DNA from: Bacteroidales bacterium
Lineage (GTDB): Bacteria; Bacteroidota; Bacteroidia; Bacteroidales; P3
Direction of reading: 5' to 3'
NCBI GenBank assembly: GCA_017451385.1
Contig: JAFSPS010000047.1
Span: forward strand, 1 to 64,000
Length of the DNA stretch: 64,000 nucleotides
Part shown: piece after piece, positions 34,960 through 43,966 of the stretch
Layout of the letters: each line of letters starts with the position of its first letter
Numbering within the stretch: the stretch's first letter is position 1
The notes under the pieces: model-generated
Seen by the model: only the letters and a program-made list of their open reading frames with translations
What the model was told of the DNA's origin: nothing
Databases searched by the model: none
Position numbers and translations under genes: made by a program

Positions 34960-35562
34960 ATGGGCGAAAAAGGTTATTGTAATCTTGCTGCCGTCGCCGT
35001 GCGCCGCGAGCCGTCCCATCGTTCGGAGATGGTCAACCAATTGTTGAGGGGCGATAGTTTCGTTATCCTTGATGTCAGCGATGGCTGGCTTTATATCCGT
35101 GGCGACTACGACGGATATGAGGGGTGGATAGACGGGAGGCAATACTCGTCCAAACCAGTGGCGGCAGAACCTGCCTGCCCTTGTCAGCGACCGTCCGACT
35201 ATGCTATGCTGCATTTCCTCGGCGCACCCTATCTGTGGGGAGGGCGCACGGTCATGGGTATCGACTGCTCGGGGCTGACGCAGGTGTGTTTCATGCGATG
35301 TGGTATCCGTCTGCTACGCGACGCATGGCAACAGGCACAGCAGGGTGTGCCGGTGATTTTTGACGACTTGCGTCCCGACGACCTCTGCTTCTTTGGCACA
35401 TCGTCAGACCATATCACCCATGTCGGTATTGCCATGAAGGATGGCAAGATAATACACTCGTCAGGGCGTGTCCGTATAGATGTGCTTGATGAGACAGGTA
35501 TATATGATGTGGATAATCAGCAATATACCCATATTCTGCAGGCAATAAGGCGAGTCAGGTGA
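34960..35562 (+). CDS. SH3-domain NlpC/P60 cysteine peptidase
   Basis: 200 aa. N-terminal SH3b-like domain (residues 5-60, 'VRREPSHRSEMVNQLLRGD', 'GWLYIRGDYDGYEGWIDG') and a C40 peptidase domain: Cys in 'GIDCSGLTQVCF', His in 'HITHVGIAMKDG' and the third residue near 'IIHSSGRVRID'. It should cut peptide stems of peptidoglycan (gamma-D-Glu-diamino acid type). No signal peptide visible in this frame, so export is unclear; a recycling role in the cytoplasm is possible. Confidence 0.88.
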   Translation: MGEKGYCNLAAVAVRREPSHRSEMVNQLLRGDSFVILDVSDGWLYIRGDYDGYEGWIDGRQYSSKPVAAEPACPCQRPSDYAMLHFLGAPYLWGGRTVMGIDCSGLTQVCFMRCGIRLLRDAWQQAQQGVPVIFDDLRPDDLCFFGTSSDHITHVGIAMKDGKIIHSSGRVRIDVLDETGIYDVDNQQYTHILQAIRRVR

Positions 35563-35594
35563 AAAAAAAACTTTTTTTATTCTTAGAAAAGTAT

Positions 35595-35602
35595 TATCTT
35601 TG
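35595..35602 (+). promoter_or_regulatory. -7 promoter box for tRNA-Gln
   Basis: TATCTTTG 73 bp before the tRNA. The T-rich stretch at 35571-35580 lies where a -33 element would be. Confidence 0.55.
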
Positions 35603-35674
35603 CAAACGCTTTTAACAAATCAAGAGGGGATTTTTAGAGTCTTAATTGATTGAGGGAAAGCAAAAGACAGAGTT

Positions 35675-35745
35675 TGTCCAATGGTGTAATGGTAGCACTC
35701 CAGATTTTGGTTCTGTCAGTCTTGGTTCGAATCCAGGTTGGACAA
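35675..35745 (+). tRNA. tRNA-Gln (anticodon TTG)
   Basis: Acceptor TGTCCAA/TTGGACA (35675-35681/35738-35744), anticodon loop TTTTGGT with TTG at 35707-35709, T-arm CTTGG-TTCGAAT-CCAGG, discriminator A. The CCA end is not encoded. The first anticodon-stem pair is C-U. TTG (UUG) is a Q-independent glutamine anticodon. Confidence 0.93.
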
Positions 35746-35794
35746 CAAATATGATTGCAAATTTAAAAGTAACAAATTTGCGACACGAAAAATG

Positions 35795-35826
35795 ACACGA
35801 AAAGCAAGTTTTTTCGTGTTTTTTTG
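35795..35826 (+). terminator. Terminator after tRNA-Gln
   Basis: 9-bp stem ACACGAAAA/TTTTCGTGT (35795-35803/35811-35819) then six T. A second ACACGAAAAA copy at 35783 could pair alternatively. The remaining 35827-36030 holds nothing recognised. Confidence 0.75.
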
Positions 35827-36031
35827 TCATCAGCATACGCATACTGACATTTTTTTTCTACGGTGGTTGCTTGTAAAACAAATTGAATAAAGTTGTACGC
35901 AGTAAATGTTCAAAAATGCCATAGATTGTATTTCGTGCTTAAAAATGTGGGATTGAATACACTTATCAATACACTCTTCACTAAGGTTATTTCATTGTCT
36001 ATTTATTTGTTAATAAATAGTTAAAAAGGAA

Positions 36032-36063
36032 TTGGCATTTTTCAATCGAAAATGCTACCTTTG
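36032..36063 (+). promoter_or_regulatory. Promoter of ackA
   Basis: TTGG (36032-36035), 20-nt spacer, TACCTTTG (36056-36063): near-consensus Bacteroidota promoter, about 64 bp before the ackA ATG. Confidence 0.75.
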
Positions 36064-36127
36064 AAAGAAAAACAAGCATGCTTGTTGTGCGGTAAAAATT
36101 TATAAATCATAAAAATATATTATTGTT

Positions 36128-37330
36128 ATGAAAATATTAGTTCTTAATTGCGGCAGTTCGTCCATCAAGTATCAGCTTATAGATATGCAGGGCGATAAGG
36201 CCGATGTAATAGCAAAAGGTCTTTTGGAGCGCATAGGTCTCCCGATGGGCGAGTTCACCCATAAGTATCGTGGCGAGAAACATTATGAGCAGGTCCCCAT
36301 CGCAGACCATACGGCAGGTATTCAGATAGTTCTCAATGCGTTGATAGACCCCAAGATTGGCGTCATCAAGAGTTATGAAGAGATAGGTGCCGTAGGCCAT
36401 CGTGTGGCACAAGGTGGCGAGAAATTCCCCGACAGCTGTATCATCAACGACGAAGTTATCGAAGCTATAGAGAGTCTCACTGACCTCGCACCGCTCCACA
36501 CCCCGGGCAACCTGCAAGGTATTCGCGCCATGCAGAAGGTGCTGCCCAATGTAAAGCAAGTGGCTGTGTTCGATACCTCGTTCCATCAGACGCTGCCCGC
36601 AAAGGCCTTCCTCTATGGCTTGCCCTATGAATACTATAAGAAATACCGTCTGCGTCGCTATGGCTTCCACGGCACGAGCCACCGCTTTGTGGCTGAGAAG
36701 GGTGCCAAGATGATTGGAAAGGACTGGAAAGACCTTAAAATCATCACTTGCCATCTCGGCAGCGGTGCCTCCATCTGCGCCGTTGACCACGGTCGCTCTG
36801 TCGATACTACTATGGGCATGACGCCTCTTGAAGGTCTTATCATGGGGTCGCGTTGCGGCGACATCGACCCGGGAGCATTGCTCTTCCTCATGGAGAAAGA
36901 GAACCTTACCACGCAGCAGATGAGCAATATACTCTATAAGAAGAGTGGACTTATCGGCATCACTGGCGACAAGCAGGATATGCGTGACGTGCGCGCCGGT
37001 CGTGATGCTGGCGACGAGCGCGCCACCTATGCTTTCGACATGTTCGCACTGAAGGTGAAGAAATATATAGGCGGTTATATGGCCGAAATGAATGGTTGCG
37101 ACTTGCTGATTTTCACTGGTGGTATCGGCGAGAATGCATGGTTCATGCGTAAGCCTATCCTTGAGAATATGGAGTTCCTCGGCATCGAGTTTGACGCTGC
37201 GGCAAGTGACGAGATGATGGGCGAGGACCGTGTTATCAGCAAGCCTTCTTCGCGCGTTACTACTCTCGTGGTGACTACCGACGAAGAGTATGCCATCGCA
37301 TCAGATACCTACCACCTCGTCAACGCTTGA
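36128..37330 (+). CDS. ackA: Acetate kinase
   Basis: 400 aa. Converts acetyl-phosphate and ADP to acetate and ATP. Signatures: 'VLNCGSSSIKYQLID' at the N terminus, 'GHRVAQGGE', 'FDTSFHQTLPAKAFLYGLPY', 'RRYGFHGTSHRFVA', 'CHLGSGASICAVDHGRSVDT' and 'FTGGIGENAWFMR'. Phosphotransacetylase, often the neighbour of ackA, is not adjacent. Own promoter and terminator. Confidence 0.98.
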   Translation: MKILVLNCGSSSIKYQLIDMQGDKADVIAKGLLERIGLPMGEFTHKYRGEKHYEQVPIADHTAGIQIVLNALIDPKIGVIKSYEEIGAVGHRVAQGGEKFPDSCIINDEVIEAIESLTDLAPLHTPGNLQGIRAMQKVLPNVKQVAVFDTSFHQTLPAKAFLYGLPYEYYKKYRLRRYGFHGTSHRFVAEKGAKMIGKDWKDLKIITCHLGSGASICAVDHGRSVDTTMGMTPLEGLIMGSRCGDIDPGALLFLMEKENLTTQQMSNILYKKSGLIGITGDKQDMRDVRAGRDAGDERATYAFDMFALKVKKYIGGYMAEMNGCDLLIFTGGIGENAWFMRKPILENMEFLGIEFDAAASDEMMGEDRVISKPSSRVTTLVVTTDEEYAIASDTYHLVNA

Positions 37331-37350
37331 CGACTCTACGGCAACATCCT

Positions 37351-37393
37351 ACGGAGACCTCGCTGCATTTCGGTATGCGAGTTCTCCGTTTTC
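37351..37393 (+). terminator. Terminator after ackA
   Basis: 13-bp stem with one mismatch (ACGGAGACCTCGC, 37351-37363, with GCGAGTTCTCCGT, 37377-37389) followed by TTTTCTTG. Confidence 0.8.
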
Positions 37394-37484
37394 TTGCCTT
37401 TAGTGGATTACTTATTGCACCGTTGTACTCAGTGATGTTGTGTCTGCCATTATTTGTAACGCTTTTATTGTGTAACGAACCATT

Positions 37485-39302
37485 ATGAGAATACATATCA
37501 TAACACTCGTCATCCTGCTTGCGGCATCTTCTGTGCTGTCGGCTCAGACCTACAGTAGTAGCAACAAGAAAGCTGTGCGCCAGTATGAGCAGGGCGTTAC
37601 GGCTCTCCATCAGGGGCAGCGTGACCGTGCGCTCGACTATTTCCGTGCCGCACTCAAGTCCGACCCTGACTTCAATGAGGTGTATCTGACCATTGCCGAT
37701 ATCATGCTGGAGCAAGGCGACCTTGAACAGGCAATAAAAGGCTATGAGGCTTTCCTTCAGCGTGATAAACGCTATCCGCGGTGGCAAGAGAAGGCGCGTA
37801 AGAGCCTTGCCGTGGCACGTTTTCGCCAGCATTCTATTGCTCATCCGGTGCCGTTCAACCCGCAGAACCTCGGCGCAGCTATCAACAGTGCCGACGACGA
37901 ATATCTGCCGACACTCACCGTTGATGGCAAGACACTGATATTCACACGCCGTTTTCCTGCCAATAGTCAGACAACGCACTATGCACCGCTGGAGGAGGAT
38001 TTCTACATCTCCACGTTCGTCGATGGGCAGTGGACCAAAGCGGTGCGTATGTCGGAGCCTGTCAATTCGCACGACAACGAGGGAGCGCAGTGTATCTCTC
38101 AGGATGGCCGCATCATGTTTTTCACTGCCTGTGGGCGTAAAGATGGTGCTGGCCGCTGCGACCTGTATATGTGCACCCGAAAGGGTGAGAAGTGGAGCAA
38201 GCCGCGCAACCTCGGTCCTGCCGTCAATAGTGGCGCGTGGGAGTCGCAGCCGTCGTTTTCTATCGATGGGCGCACGCTCTATTTTGCCTCCGACCGCAAA
38301 GGCGGCTATGGTGGCATGGATATCTACAAGACCACATACAGCGGCGGCAAGTGGAGTGCCCCCGAAAACCTCGGCCCCACAATCAATACCTCAGGCAACG
38401 ACATGGCGCCCTTTATCCACTATAACAACCGTACGCTCTACTTCTCCTCCGATGGGCATACGGGCATGGGTGGCATGGACCTTTTTATGTCCGAGCTTGA
38501 CGATAGCGGGCATTGGTCGCAGCCTGTCAACCTTGGCTACCCTATCAATACCGCTGGCGATGAGAGCTCAATCATTGTCGCTGCTGATGGACATACTGCC
38601 ATCTTCTCGTCCGAACGGCTCAAGGGCTTTGGCAAACAAGACCTGTATATGTTTGAGTTGCCGGCAGACGTGCAAGCAGTCCCCGTCACCTATCAGAAGG
38701 GCGTCACCTACGACCGCAAGACAGGGGCGCGCCTTTCGGCCGCCGTACAGGTGATTGACATCGCCACGGGACAACAGGTGGCTGCCGCCACAAGCGACGG
38801 CACCAACGGCGAGTTTATGGTCAGCCTGCCTGCCAACGCCACGTATGCGCTGCACGTCTCTGCCAAAGGCTACCTGTTCTACTCTGCCAACTTTGATTTT
38901 CAGGCGGGCATCGGACAGACTCCGCCGGCTCTCGAAGTGCCGCTGTCACCCATAGAGATTGGTGAGGAGATTACGCTGCGCAACGTGTTTTTCAATACCT
39001 CCAGCTATGAACTTATGCCAACCTCTTATGCCGAGCTGGCTACTGTAGTCTCATTGCTTCGCAACAATCCCGACATACATGTAGAACTTGCCGGACATAC
39101 GGACAATACTGGCGGTGCAGAACTCAACAAGACTCTTTCCGAGCAGCGTGCTAAGGCGGTTTACGAATACCTTGTGCGGCAGGGCATAGAGGCATCGCGT
39201 CTCTCTTATCGTGGCTATGGTGCATCCAAGCCCGTAGCATCAAACGACACCGAAGAGGGCAAGGCTGCCAACCGGCGCACAACCCTTGAGATTATCAAAT
39301 AA
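37485..39302 (+). CDS. PorE-like OmpA-family protein (TPR, beta-propeller, CRD, OmpA)
   Basis: 605 aa. Signal peptide (about 1-20), TPR region (about 25-110, 'ALDYFRAALKSDPDFNEVYL'), five PD40-type propeller blades (about 130-385, 'PSFSIDGRTLYFASDRKGGY', 'MGGMDLFMSELDD'), a carboxypeptidase-regulatory-like domain (about 410-475) and a C-terminal OmpA peptidoglycan-binding domain (about 495-605, 'ELAGHTDNTGGAELNKTLSE', 'GYGASKPVASNDT'). The same domain order defines PorE of the type IX secretion system in Porphyromonas, so an envelope-anchoring role is inferred. Other T9SS genes are not in the window. Confidence 0.85.
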   Translation: MRIHIITLVILLAASSVLSAQTYSSSNKKAVRQYEQGVTALHQGQRDRALDYFRAALKSDPDFNEVYLTIADIMLEQGDLEQAIKGYEAFLQRDKRYPRWQEKARKSLAVARFRQHSIAHPVPFNPQNLGAAINSADDEYLPTLTVDGKTLIFTRRFPANSQTTHYAPLEEDFYISTFVDGQWTKAVRMSEPVNSHDNEGAQCISQDGRIMFFTACGRKDGAGRCDLYMCTRKGEKWSKPRNLGPAVNSGAWESQPSFSIDGRTLYFASDRKGGYGGMDIYKTTYSGGKWSAPENLGPTINTSGNDMAPFIHYNNRTLYFSSDGHTGMGGMDLFMSELDDSGHWSQPVNLGYPINTAGDESSIIVAADGHTAIFSSERLKGFGKQDLYMFELPADVQAVPVTYQKGVTYDRKTGARLSAAVQVIDIATGQQVAAATSDGTNGEFMVSLPANATYALHVSAKGYLFYSANFDFQAGIGQTPPALEVPLSPIEIGEEITLRNVFFNTSSYELMPTSYAELATVVSLLRNNPDIHVELAGHTDNTGGAELNKTLSEQRAKAVYEYLVRQGIEASRLSYRGYGASKPVASNDTEEGKAANRRTTLEIIK

Positions 39303-39357
39303 GCTATATTACATATAGTTTTATACTATAGAGTCTGAGAATTATAAATAATATGAA

Positions 39358-40044
39358 ATGAAAAAGAGAGTAGTAGTACTTACGGGTGCCGGCATCAGTG
39401 CCGAGAGCGGTATCAGTACTTTCCGCGACAGCGATGGCCTATGGATGAACTATCCTGTAGAGGAGGTGGCCACGCATGAGGCCTATGAGAGTAATCCGGC
39501 AAAGGTAATCGATTTTTTCAATATGCTTTGTCCTCAGATGCGCAAAGCGCAACCCAATGAGGGACACAGGCAGCTTGTGCGTCTTGAAGAGAAGTTTGAA
39601 GTGAATATCATCACGCAGAATATAGACAATCTGCATGAGCGTGCTGGTTCTACCAATGTCCTTCACCTGCATGGTCAGCTGGGCAAGGCCCGTAGCGAGC
39701 GCAATGATAAACTGATTGTCGATGTGGGCGACCGCGACATACATATCGGTGACCTTGCTCCTGACGGGGCTCAGCTGCGTCCTCACATAGTGCTGTTTGG
39801 CGAGGCAGTGCCAAATATTGAGCCGGCGGCAGAACTATGCAGTATGGCGGATTTTTTCATTGTCGTGGGTACCTCCATGAACGTCTATCCGGCGGCAGGA
39901 CTGATACACTATGTGCCACGGTCAACTCCATGTTATGTCGTTGACCCCAAGGCAGTGCAGATTTCGCGTCCAATAACCATAGTGCAGGAGAAGGCTGGCA
40001 CAGGCGTGAAAAAAGTAGTCGACGAAATCCTTGCTACGGAATAG
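39358..40044 (+). CDS. cobB: NAD-dependent protein deacylase (sirtuin), zinc-less type
   Basis: 228 aa. 'LTGAGISAESGISTFRDSDG' (NAD binding), 'TQNIDNLHERAG' and catalytic His in 'VLHLHGQL', then 'LRPHIVLFGEAVP' and 'IVVGTSMNVYPAAGLI'. The zinc-binding Cys pairs usual between the HG motif and the PHIVxFGE motif are absent ('GKARSERNDKLIVDVGDRD'). Bacteroidota sirtuins of this kind exist; structure must be held without zinc. Likely removes acyl groups from protein lysines. Starts 56 bp after the PorE-like gene. Confidence 0.9.
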   Translation: MKKRVVVLTGAGISAESGISTFRDSDGLWMNYPVEEVATHEAYESNPAKVIDFFNMLCPQMRKAQPNEGHRQLVRLEEKFEVNIITQNIDNLHERAGSTNVLHLHGQLGKARSERNDKLIVDVGDRDIHIGDLAPDGAQLRPHIVLFGEAVPNIEPAAELCSMADFFIVVGTSMNVYPAAGLIHYVPRSTPCYVVDPKAVQISRPITIVQEKAGTGVKKVVDEILATE

Positions 40045-40201
40045 TAGTGCTTGTCAAATAGTTATATCATATTATCATTGTATTGTTCTAAATGATTTGC
40101 CGCATAGATATAATCTTGATATAATTCATTCTGGTCATTGTTTTGCTGATGATATATCGCTATATCATTGTTTACCACTAAAAATAAAATACAATTACTA
40201 A

Positions 40202-41311
40202 ATGACTATACCTGAAACTATAAAAGACTTGTTGCAACGCAGAGACAATCTGCATCGCTTTCTCAATATCGACACCTTGCGTTCCGAGATTGCTGAAGAA
40301 GAGCGCAAGACAGAAGACCCCGACTTCTGGAATGACCCTAAGGAGGCACAAAAAATCCTAAAGGGCATAAAGGGGAAAAAGACATGGACGACAGCTTTCG
40401 ACAGTGTCAATGCAAGTTGCGACGATATGCAGGTGATGGGTGAGTTCTTCGAGGCTGGCGACGCCACAGAAGAGGATATGCTGGCGCAGATAGAATCCAC
40501 TACCAAACTCGTTGAAGAGCTGGAGTTTAAGAATATGTTGCGCAATGAGAGCGACAGTTTTGATGCTGTCCTCAGCATCAATGCTGGTGCCGGCGGCGTG
40601 GAAGCGCAGGACTGGGCAGAGATGCTCATGCGCATGTATATACGCTATGCCGAGCGCACGGGCTACAAGGTTGTAATAAGTAACATCCTCGATGGTGAGG
40701 GCGCCGGCATCAAGAGCGTCACCATGCAGATAGAGGGTGAGTTTGCTTATGGCTATCTGAAGAGCGAGACGGGAGTGCACCGCCTCGTCCGTGTGAGCCC
40801 CTTCAACGCGCAAGGCAAGCGTATGACCTCGTTTGCATCGGTCAGCGTCACACCGCTCGTGGATGACAGCATAGAAGTCGTCGTGGACCAGTCGCGCCTC
40901 AGTTGGGACACCTTTCGCAGTGGTGGCGCTGGCGGGCAGAATGTCAATAAGGTGGAGAGTGGCGTGCGTCTGCGCTATCAGTACAAAGACCCCTATACGG
41001 GTGCCGAGGAAGAGATACTCATCGAAAACACCGAGACGCGCGACCAGCCCAAAAATAAGGAGAACGCCCTGCGTCTGCTGCGCAGTCAGCTCTATGAGCG
41101 CGAGCTGCGTCACCGCATGGAAGAACAGGCAAAAATAAAAGCTTCACAGAAGAAGATAGAGTGGGGAAGTCAGATAAGAAGCTATGTCATGGACGACCGC
41201 CGCGTCAAGGACCATCGCACCAACTACCAGACAGGCGATGTTATGGGGGTTATGGATGGCAAAATAGACAATTTCATCAAGGCCTATCTGATGCAGTTTG
41301 GTGCCGAATAA
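40202..41311 (+). CDS. prfB: Peptide chain release factor 2
   Basis: 369 aa. Stop-codon recognition motif SPF in 'RVSPFNAQGKR', hydrolysis motif GGQ in 'SGGAGGQNVNKVESGVRLRY'. It ends translation at UGA and UAA. The reading frame is uninterrupted from the ATG: the region where many bacteria have the in-frame UGA frameshift site (about codon 25) reads 'LHRFLNIDTLRSEI', so the usual autoregulatory +1 frameshift is missing here. Monocistronic. Confidence 0.96.
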   Translation: MTIPETIKDLLQRRDNLHRFLNIDTLRSEIAEEERKTEDPDFWNDPKEAQKILKGIKGKKTWTTAFDSVNASCDDMQVMGEFFEAGDATEEDMLAQIESTTKLVEELEFKNMLRNESDSFDAVLSINAGAGGVEAQDWAEMLMRMYIRYAERTGYKVVISNILDGEGAGIKSVTMQIEGEFAYGYLKSETGVHRLVRVSPFNAQGKRMTSFASVSVTPLVDDSIEVVVDQSRLSWDTFRSGGAGGQNVNKVESGVRLRYQYKDPYTGAEEEILIENTETRDQPKNKENALRLLRSQLYERELRHRMEEQAKIKASQKKIEWGSQIRSYVMDDRRVKDHRTNYQTGDVMGVMDGKIDNFIKAYLMQFGAE

Positions 41312-41433
41312 TGCTCTCATGCTGTGCGTCGCGCAACGATTGACGTACAGATGATGTTTGTCTGCTCATGCTCCAAAAATGAGGCTCTGCAATACGGGAA
41401 TAAAAGTTTTTTCGCCGTTTCAAAAAAAAAACG

Positions 41434-41441
41434 TATCTTTG
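41434..41441 (+). promoter_or_regulatory. -7 promoter box for the HU gene
   Basis: TATCTTTG after an A9 tract, 66 bp before the ATG at 41507. Confidence 0.6.
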
Positions 41442-41506
41442 CAACTCATTCTTTTGAGGAAGAATTGTTAAGTAGTTAATAGATAAATAAAAAAAGACTG
41501 TTAGCC

Positions 41507-41794
41507 ATGACAAAAGCTGAAATCGTATCTGATATCTATCAGAAAACAGGTATTGAGAAAATCGTCATCCAGACCACCGTTGAGGAGTTTATGGAGACTG
41601 TAAAGGACACTATGATAAAAGGTGAGAATGTTTACCTGCGTGGTTTCGGCAGTTTCATCATTAAGAAACGTGCTGAAAAGACCGGACGTAATATCTCAAA
41701 GAATACTACCATTATTATTCCAGCACACAATATCCCCGCATTCAAGCCTGCCAAGACTTTTATGACCGAGGTGAAAGATGGTGAGGCTAAATAA
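41507..41794 (+). CDS. HU/IHF-family DNA-binding protein
   Basis: 95 aa. Typical HU: 'MTKAEIVSDIYQKTGIEKIV', dimer core 'MIKGENVYLRGFGSF', beta-arm 'RAEKTGRNISKNTTIIIPAH', and 'IPAFKPAKTF'. Binds and bends DNA as a dimer. Own promoter; a 29-aa basic protein gene follows 45 bp later and may be co-transcribed. Confidence 0.95.
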   Translation: MTKAEIVSDIYQKTGIEKIVIQTTVEEFMETVKDTMIKGENVYLRGFGSFIIKKRAEKTGRNISKNTTIIIPAHNIPAFKPAKTFMTEVKDGEAK

Positions 41795-41839
41795 AAAGCT
41801 AAGAATAACTGATTATAAATTATAAAAATATTTTTAACT

Positions 41840-41929
41840 ATGCCGAACGGTAAAAAACACAAAAGACACAAGATGTCTACGCACAAGCGCAAAAAACGCC
41901 TGCGCAAGAACAGACATAAGAAGAAGTAA
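41840..41929 (+). CDS. AURKAIP1/COX24-domain small basic protein (candidate ribosomal protein)
   Basis: Only 29 aa: MPNGKKHKRHKMSTHKRKKR followed by LRKNRHKKK. Almost entirely Lys, Arg and His, it matches the COX24/mS38-type motif KRKKRLRKNRHKKK found in short Bacteroidota proteins and in the mitoribosomal protein mS38, so ribosome association is likely but inferred. It follows the HU gene by 45 bp on the same strand and is followed by a terminator. Confidence 0.85.
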   Translation: MPNGKKHKRHKMSTHKRKKRLRKNRHKKK

Positions 41930-41989
41930 GTAGCCTGTGTTGCCACAGTTACGCTTCTTCTTAGCGTCGCCAGCATCTATCTAAATCTA

Positions 41990-42047
41990 AAACAAATTAC
42001 ACCAGATGACCTTTTAGTCATTCTGTGTAATTTGTTTTTGTTTTTTA
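41990..42047 (+). terminator. Terminator after the HU/COX24 genes
   Basis: AAACAAATTACAC (41990-42002) pairs with GTGTAATTTGTTT (about 42025-42037), with an inner GATGAC/GTCATT helix, followed by TTGTTTTTT. Confidence 0.8.
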
Positions 42048-42129
42048 GAATTTCTCATGAATGTAAGGGATGTATATGCCATTCAGCGAATAACTAATTT
42101 GTCAAAAATGCGGAATCATACTTTCATCC

Positions 42130-42350
42130 CACTTCCACCGATAAAAATGCGATTCGCCGAGACGTAGAATTCATAATAATTAAATCTAATTCACCGAAAA
42201 AAAGAGATTCGCCGAGAAGTATAATTCGTTAAAATAAATTCTAATTCACCGATAAAAAAACGATTCGCAGAGAATCCGGATTCATAATAGTTAATTCTAA
42301 TTAACCGAAAAAAACAATTAACCGAATAACCAATTCGTCGAAATAAAAAC
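42130..42350. repeat. Degenerate 55-56 bp tandem repeat upstream of RNase G
   Basis: Units start at GATTCGCCGAGA (42151), GATTCGCCGAGA (42206) and GATTCGCAGAGA (42262). Each contains (G)AATTC(A/G)T(A/T)A near the middle and TCTAATT(C/A)ACCGA near its end, plus A-rich linker. Partial units flank them (ACCGATAAAAATGC before 42151; AATTCGTCGAAA to 42350). The array ends about 10 bp before the rng start codon. Confidence 0.85.
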
Positions 42351-42359
42351 ATTACTTCT

Positions 42360-43910
42360 GTGACAAAGGAACTAATCATATCTGTAAAAGACGACGAAAT
42401 GCAGCTGGCCTTGACAGAGGACAAGCAGCTCGTCGAACTTCATAAGGACAAAAACGACAATATTTATTCTGTAGGAGACATTTTCGTTGGTCGAGTCCGC
42501 AAGATTATGCAAGGGCTTAATGCTGCGTTCATAGACTTGGGACCTGATAAGGATGGTTTTATGCACTATCTTGACCTCGGTCTCAACTACAAGTCGTGTA
42601 CCAAGTACCTTACGCGTGCCATGAATGGCGATGCCGCCATGACCACCCTAAAAGGGTTCGAGATTGAGCCTGTACTTGAAAAAACAGGCAATCTTAGTGA
42701 AATACTGAAGGTCGGGCAGCTTATTCTGGCTCAGGTCTCCAAAGAGCCAATATCTACCAAAGGTCCCAAAATGACTGGCGACATCTCTTTCGCCGGACGC
42801 TACCTTGTCCTTGTCCCCTTTGAAAACAAAATATCTATTTCGCAGAAAATTCGCAGCCGCGAGGAATGCAAGCGTCTGCGTCGTCTGATGCAGAGTATCA
42901 AACCCGATGGATTTGGAGTCATCGTCCGTACCATGGCCGAGGGGCGTTCTGTATCGGAACTTGATAGCGATTTGCGCACCCTTCTCGACCAGTGGAGGCA
43001 GCTCACCGAGAATATAAAGCGCATCAATGGTCCGCAGAAGGTGTGGTCGGAGCTGGGAGCAGCATCGGCACTCCTGCGCGATGTGTTGAGCGACGATTTC
43101 AATAATATCTATGTTGACCAAGAAAAGGCCTACAACGACATACGTGCCTATATCCGTTCCATTGCGCCCGACAAGGAAGACATAGTGAGGTACTATAAGA
43201 TGGACACACCCATCTTTGAACAGTTTGGTGTCCAGCGCGACATACGGCGCGCCTTCGGCCGTATTGTTACCATTCGTTCTGGCGTATATCTCTATGTGGA
43301 GCATACGGAGGCCATGCACGTTATTGATGTCAACAGCGGCAACCATATAAAGAGTGGCGAGGGGCAGGAAGATACGGCTCTCGAGGTCAACATAGAGAGT
43401 GCCAAAGAAATTGCGCGGCAGCTGCGTCTGCGCGATATGGGAGGTATTGTCATTATCGATTTTGTCGATATGCACAAGGTGGAGAACCGAAAAAAGCTGT
43501 TTGATGTCATGCAGGAGGAGATGCGTCGCGACAAAGCGCGCCACACTATTTTGCCTCTCAGCAAGTTTGGTCTTATGCAAATCACACGACAGCGTGTGCG
43601 TCCTGCCGTGGAGGTCAATGTGCAGGAAAAATGTCCACTCTGCGATGGCACGGGCACTATCAAGTCGAGTCTCGTCGTTGTCGATGAGATAGAGGCAAGT
43701 CTGCGTCACCTCGTGACGGTGCAGGGTGAGAAGCGGCTTACAGTCATAGCACATCCATACGTCTATGCCTATATCACAAAAGGATTGCCATCTCTGCGTA
43801 TGCGCTGGATGTATAAGTTCCGCACGCTGATAAAGGCCAAGCCACAGCAAAATCTCGGCTTATTGGAGTACAAGTTCTGCAATGCTGCTGGCGACGAGAT
43901 AGTGCTATAG
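42360..43910 (+). CDS. rng: Ribonuclease G/E family endoribonuclease
   Basis: 516 aa from a GTG start at 42360. S1-like RNA-binding domain (residues 35-125, 'GDIFVGRVRKIMQGLNAAFI'), RNase-H-like and DNase-I-like parts with the Mg-binding 'MHVIDVNSG' and 'GGIVIIDFVDM', and the zinc-link 'CPLCDGTG' (about residue 423) for dimer/tetramer formation. It would process rRNA 5' ends and turn over mRNA. The absence of a long C-terminal scaffold makes it RNase G-like. Directly preceded by the 55-bp tandem repeat array. Confidence 0.94.
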   Translation: MTKELIISVKDDEMQLALTEDKQLVELHKDKNDNIYSVGDIFVGRVRKIMQGLNAAFIDLGPDKDGFMHYLDLGLNYKSCTKYLTRAMNGDAAMTTLKGFEIEPVLEKTGNLSEILKVGQLILAQVSKEPISTKGPKMTGDISFAGRYLVLVPFENKISISQKIRSREECKRLRRLMQSIKPDGFGVIVRTMAEGRSVSELDSDLRTLLDQWRQLTENIKRINGPQKVWSELGAASALLRDVLSDDFNNIYVDQEKAYNDIRAYIRSIAPDKEDIVRYYKMDTPIFEQFGVQRDIRRAFGRIVTIRSGVYLYVEHTEAMHVIDVNSGNHIKSGEGQEDTALEVNIESAKEIARQLRLRDMGGIVIIDFVDMHKVENRKKLFDVMQEEMRRDKARHTILPLSKFGLMQITRQRVRPAVEVNVQEKCPLCDGTGTIKSSLVVVDEIEASLRHLVTVQGEKRLTVIAHPYVYAYITKGLPSLRMRWMYKFRTLIKAKPQQNLGLLEYKFCNAAGDEIVL

Positions 43911-43966
43911 CAAATAGAAAACTGATGCCAAATGCTTTTTTTCGCTCGCCATATTATAAAAAAGTG

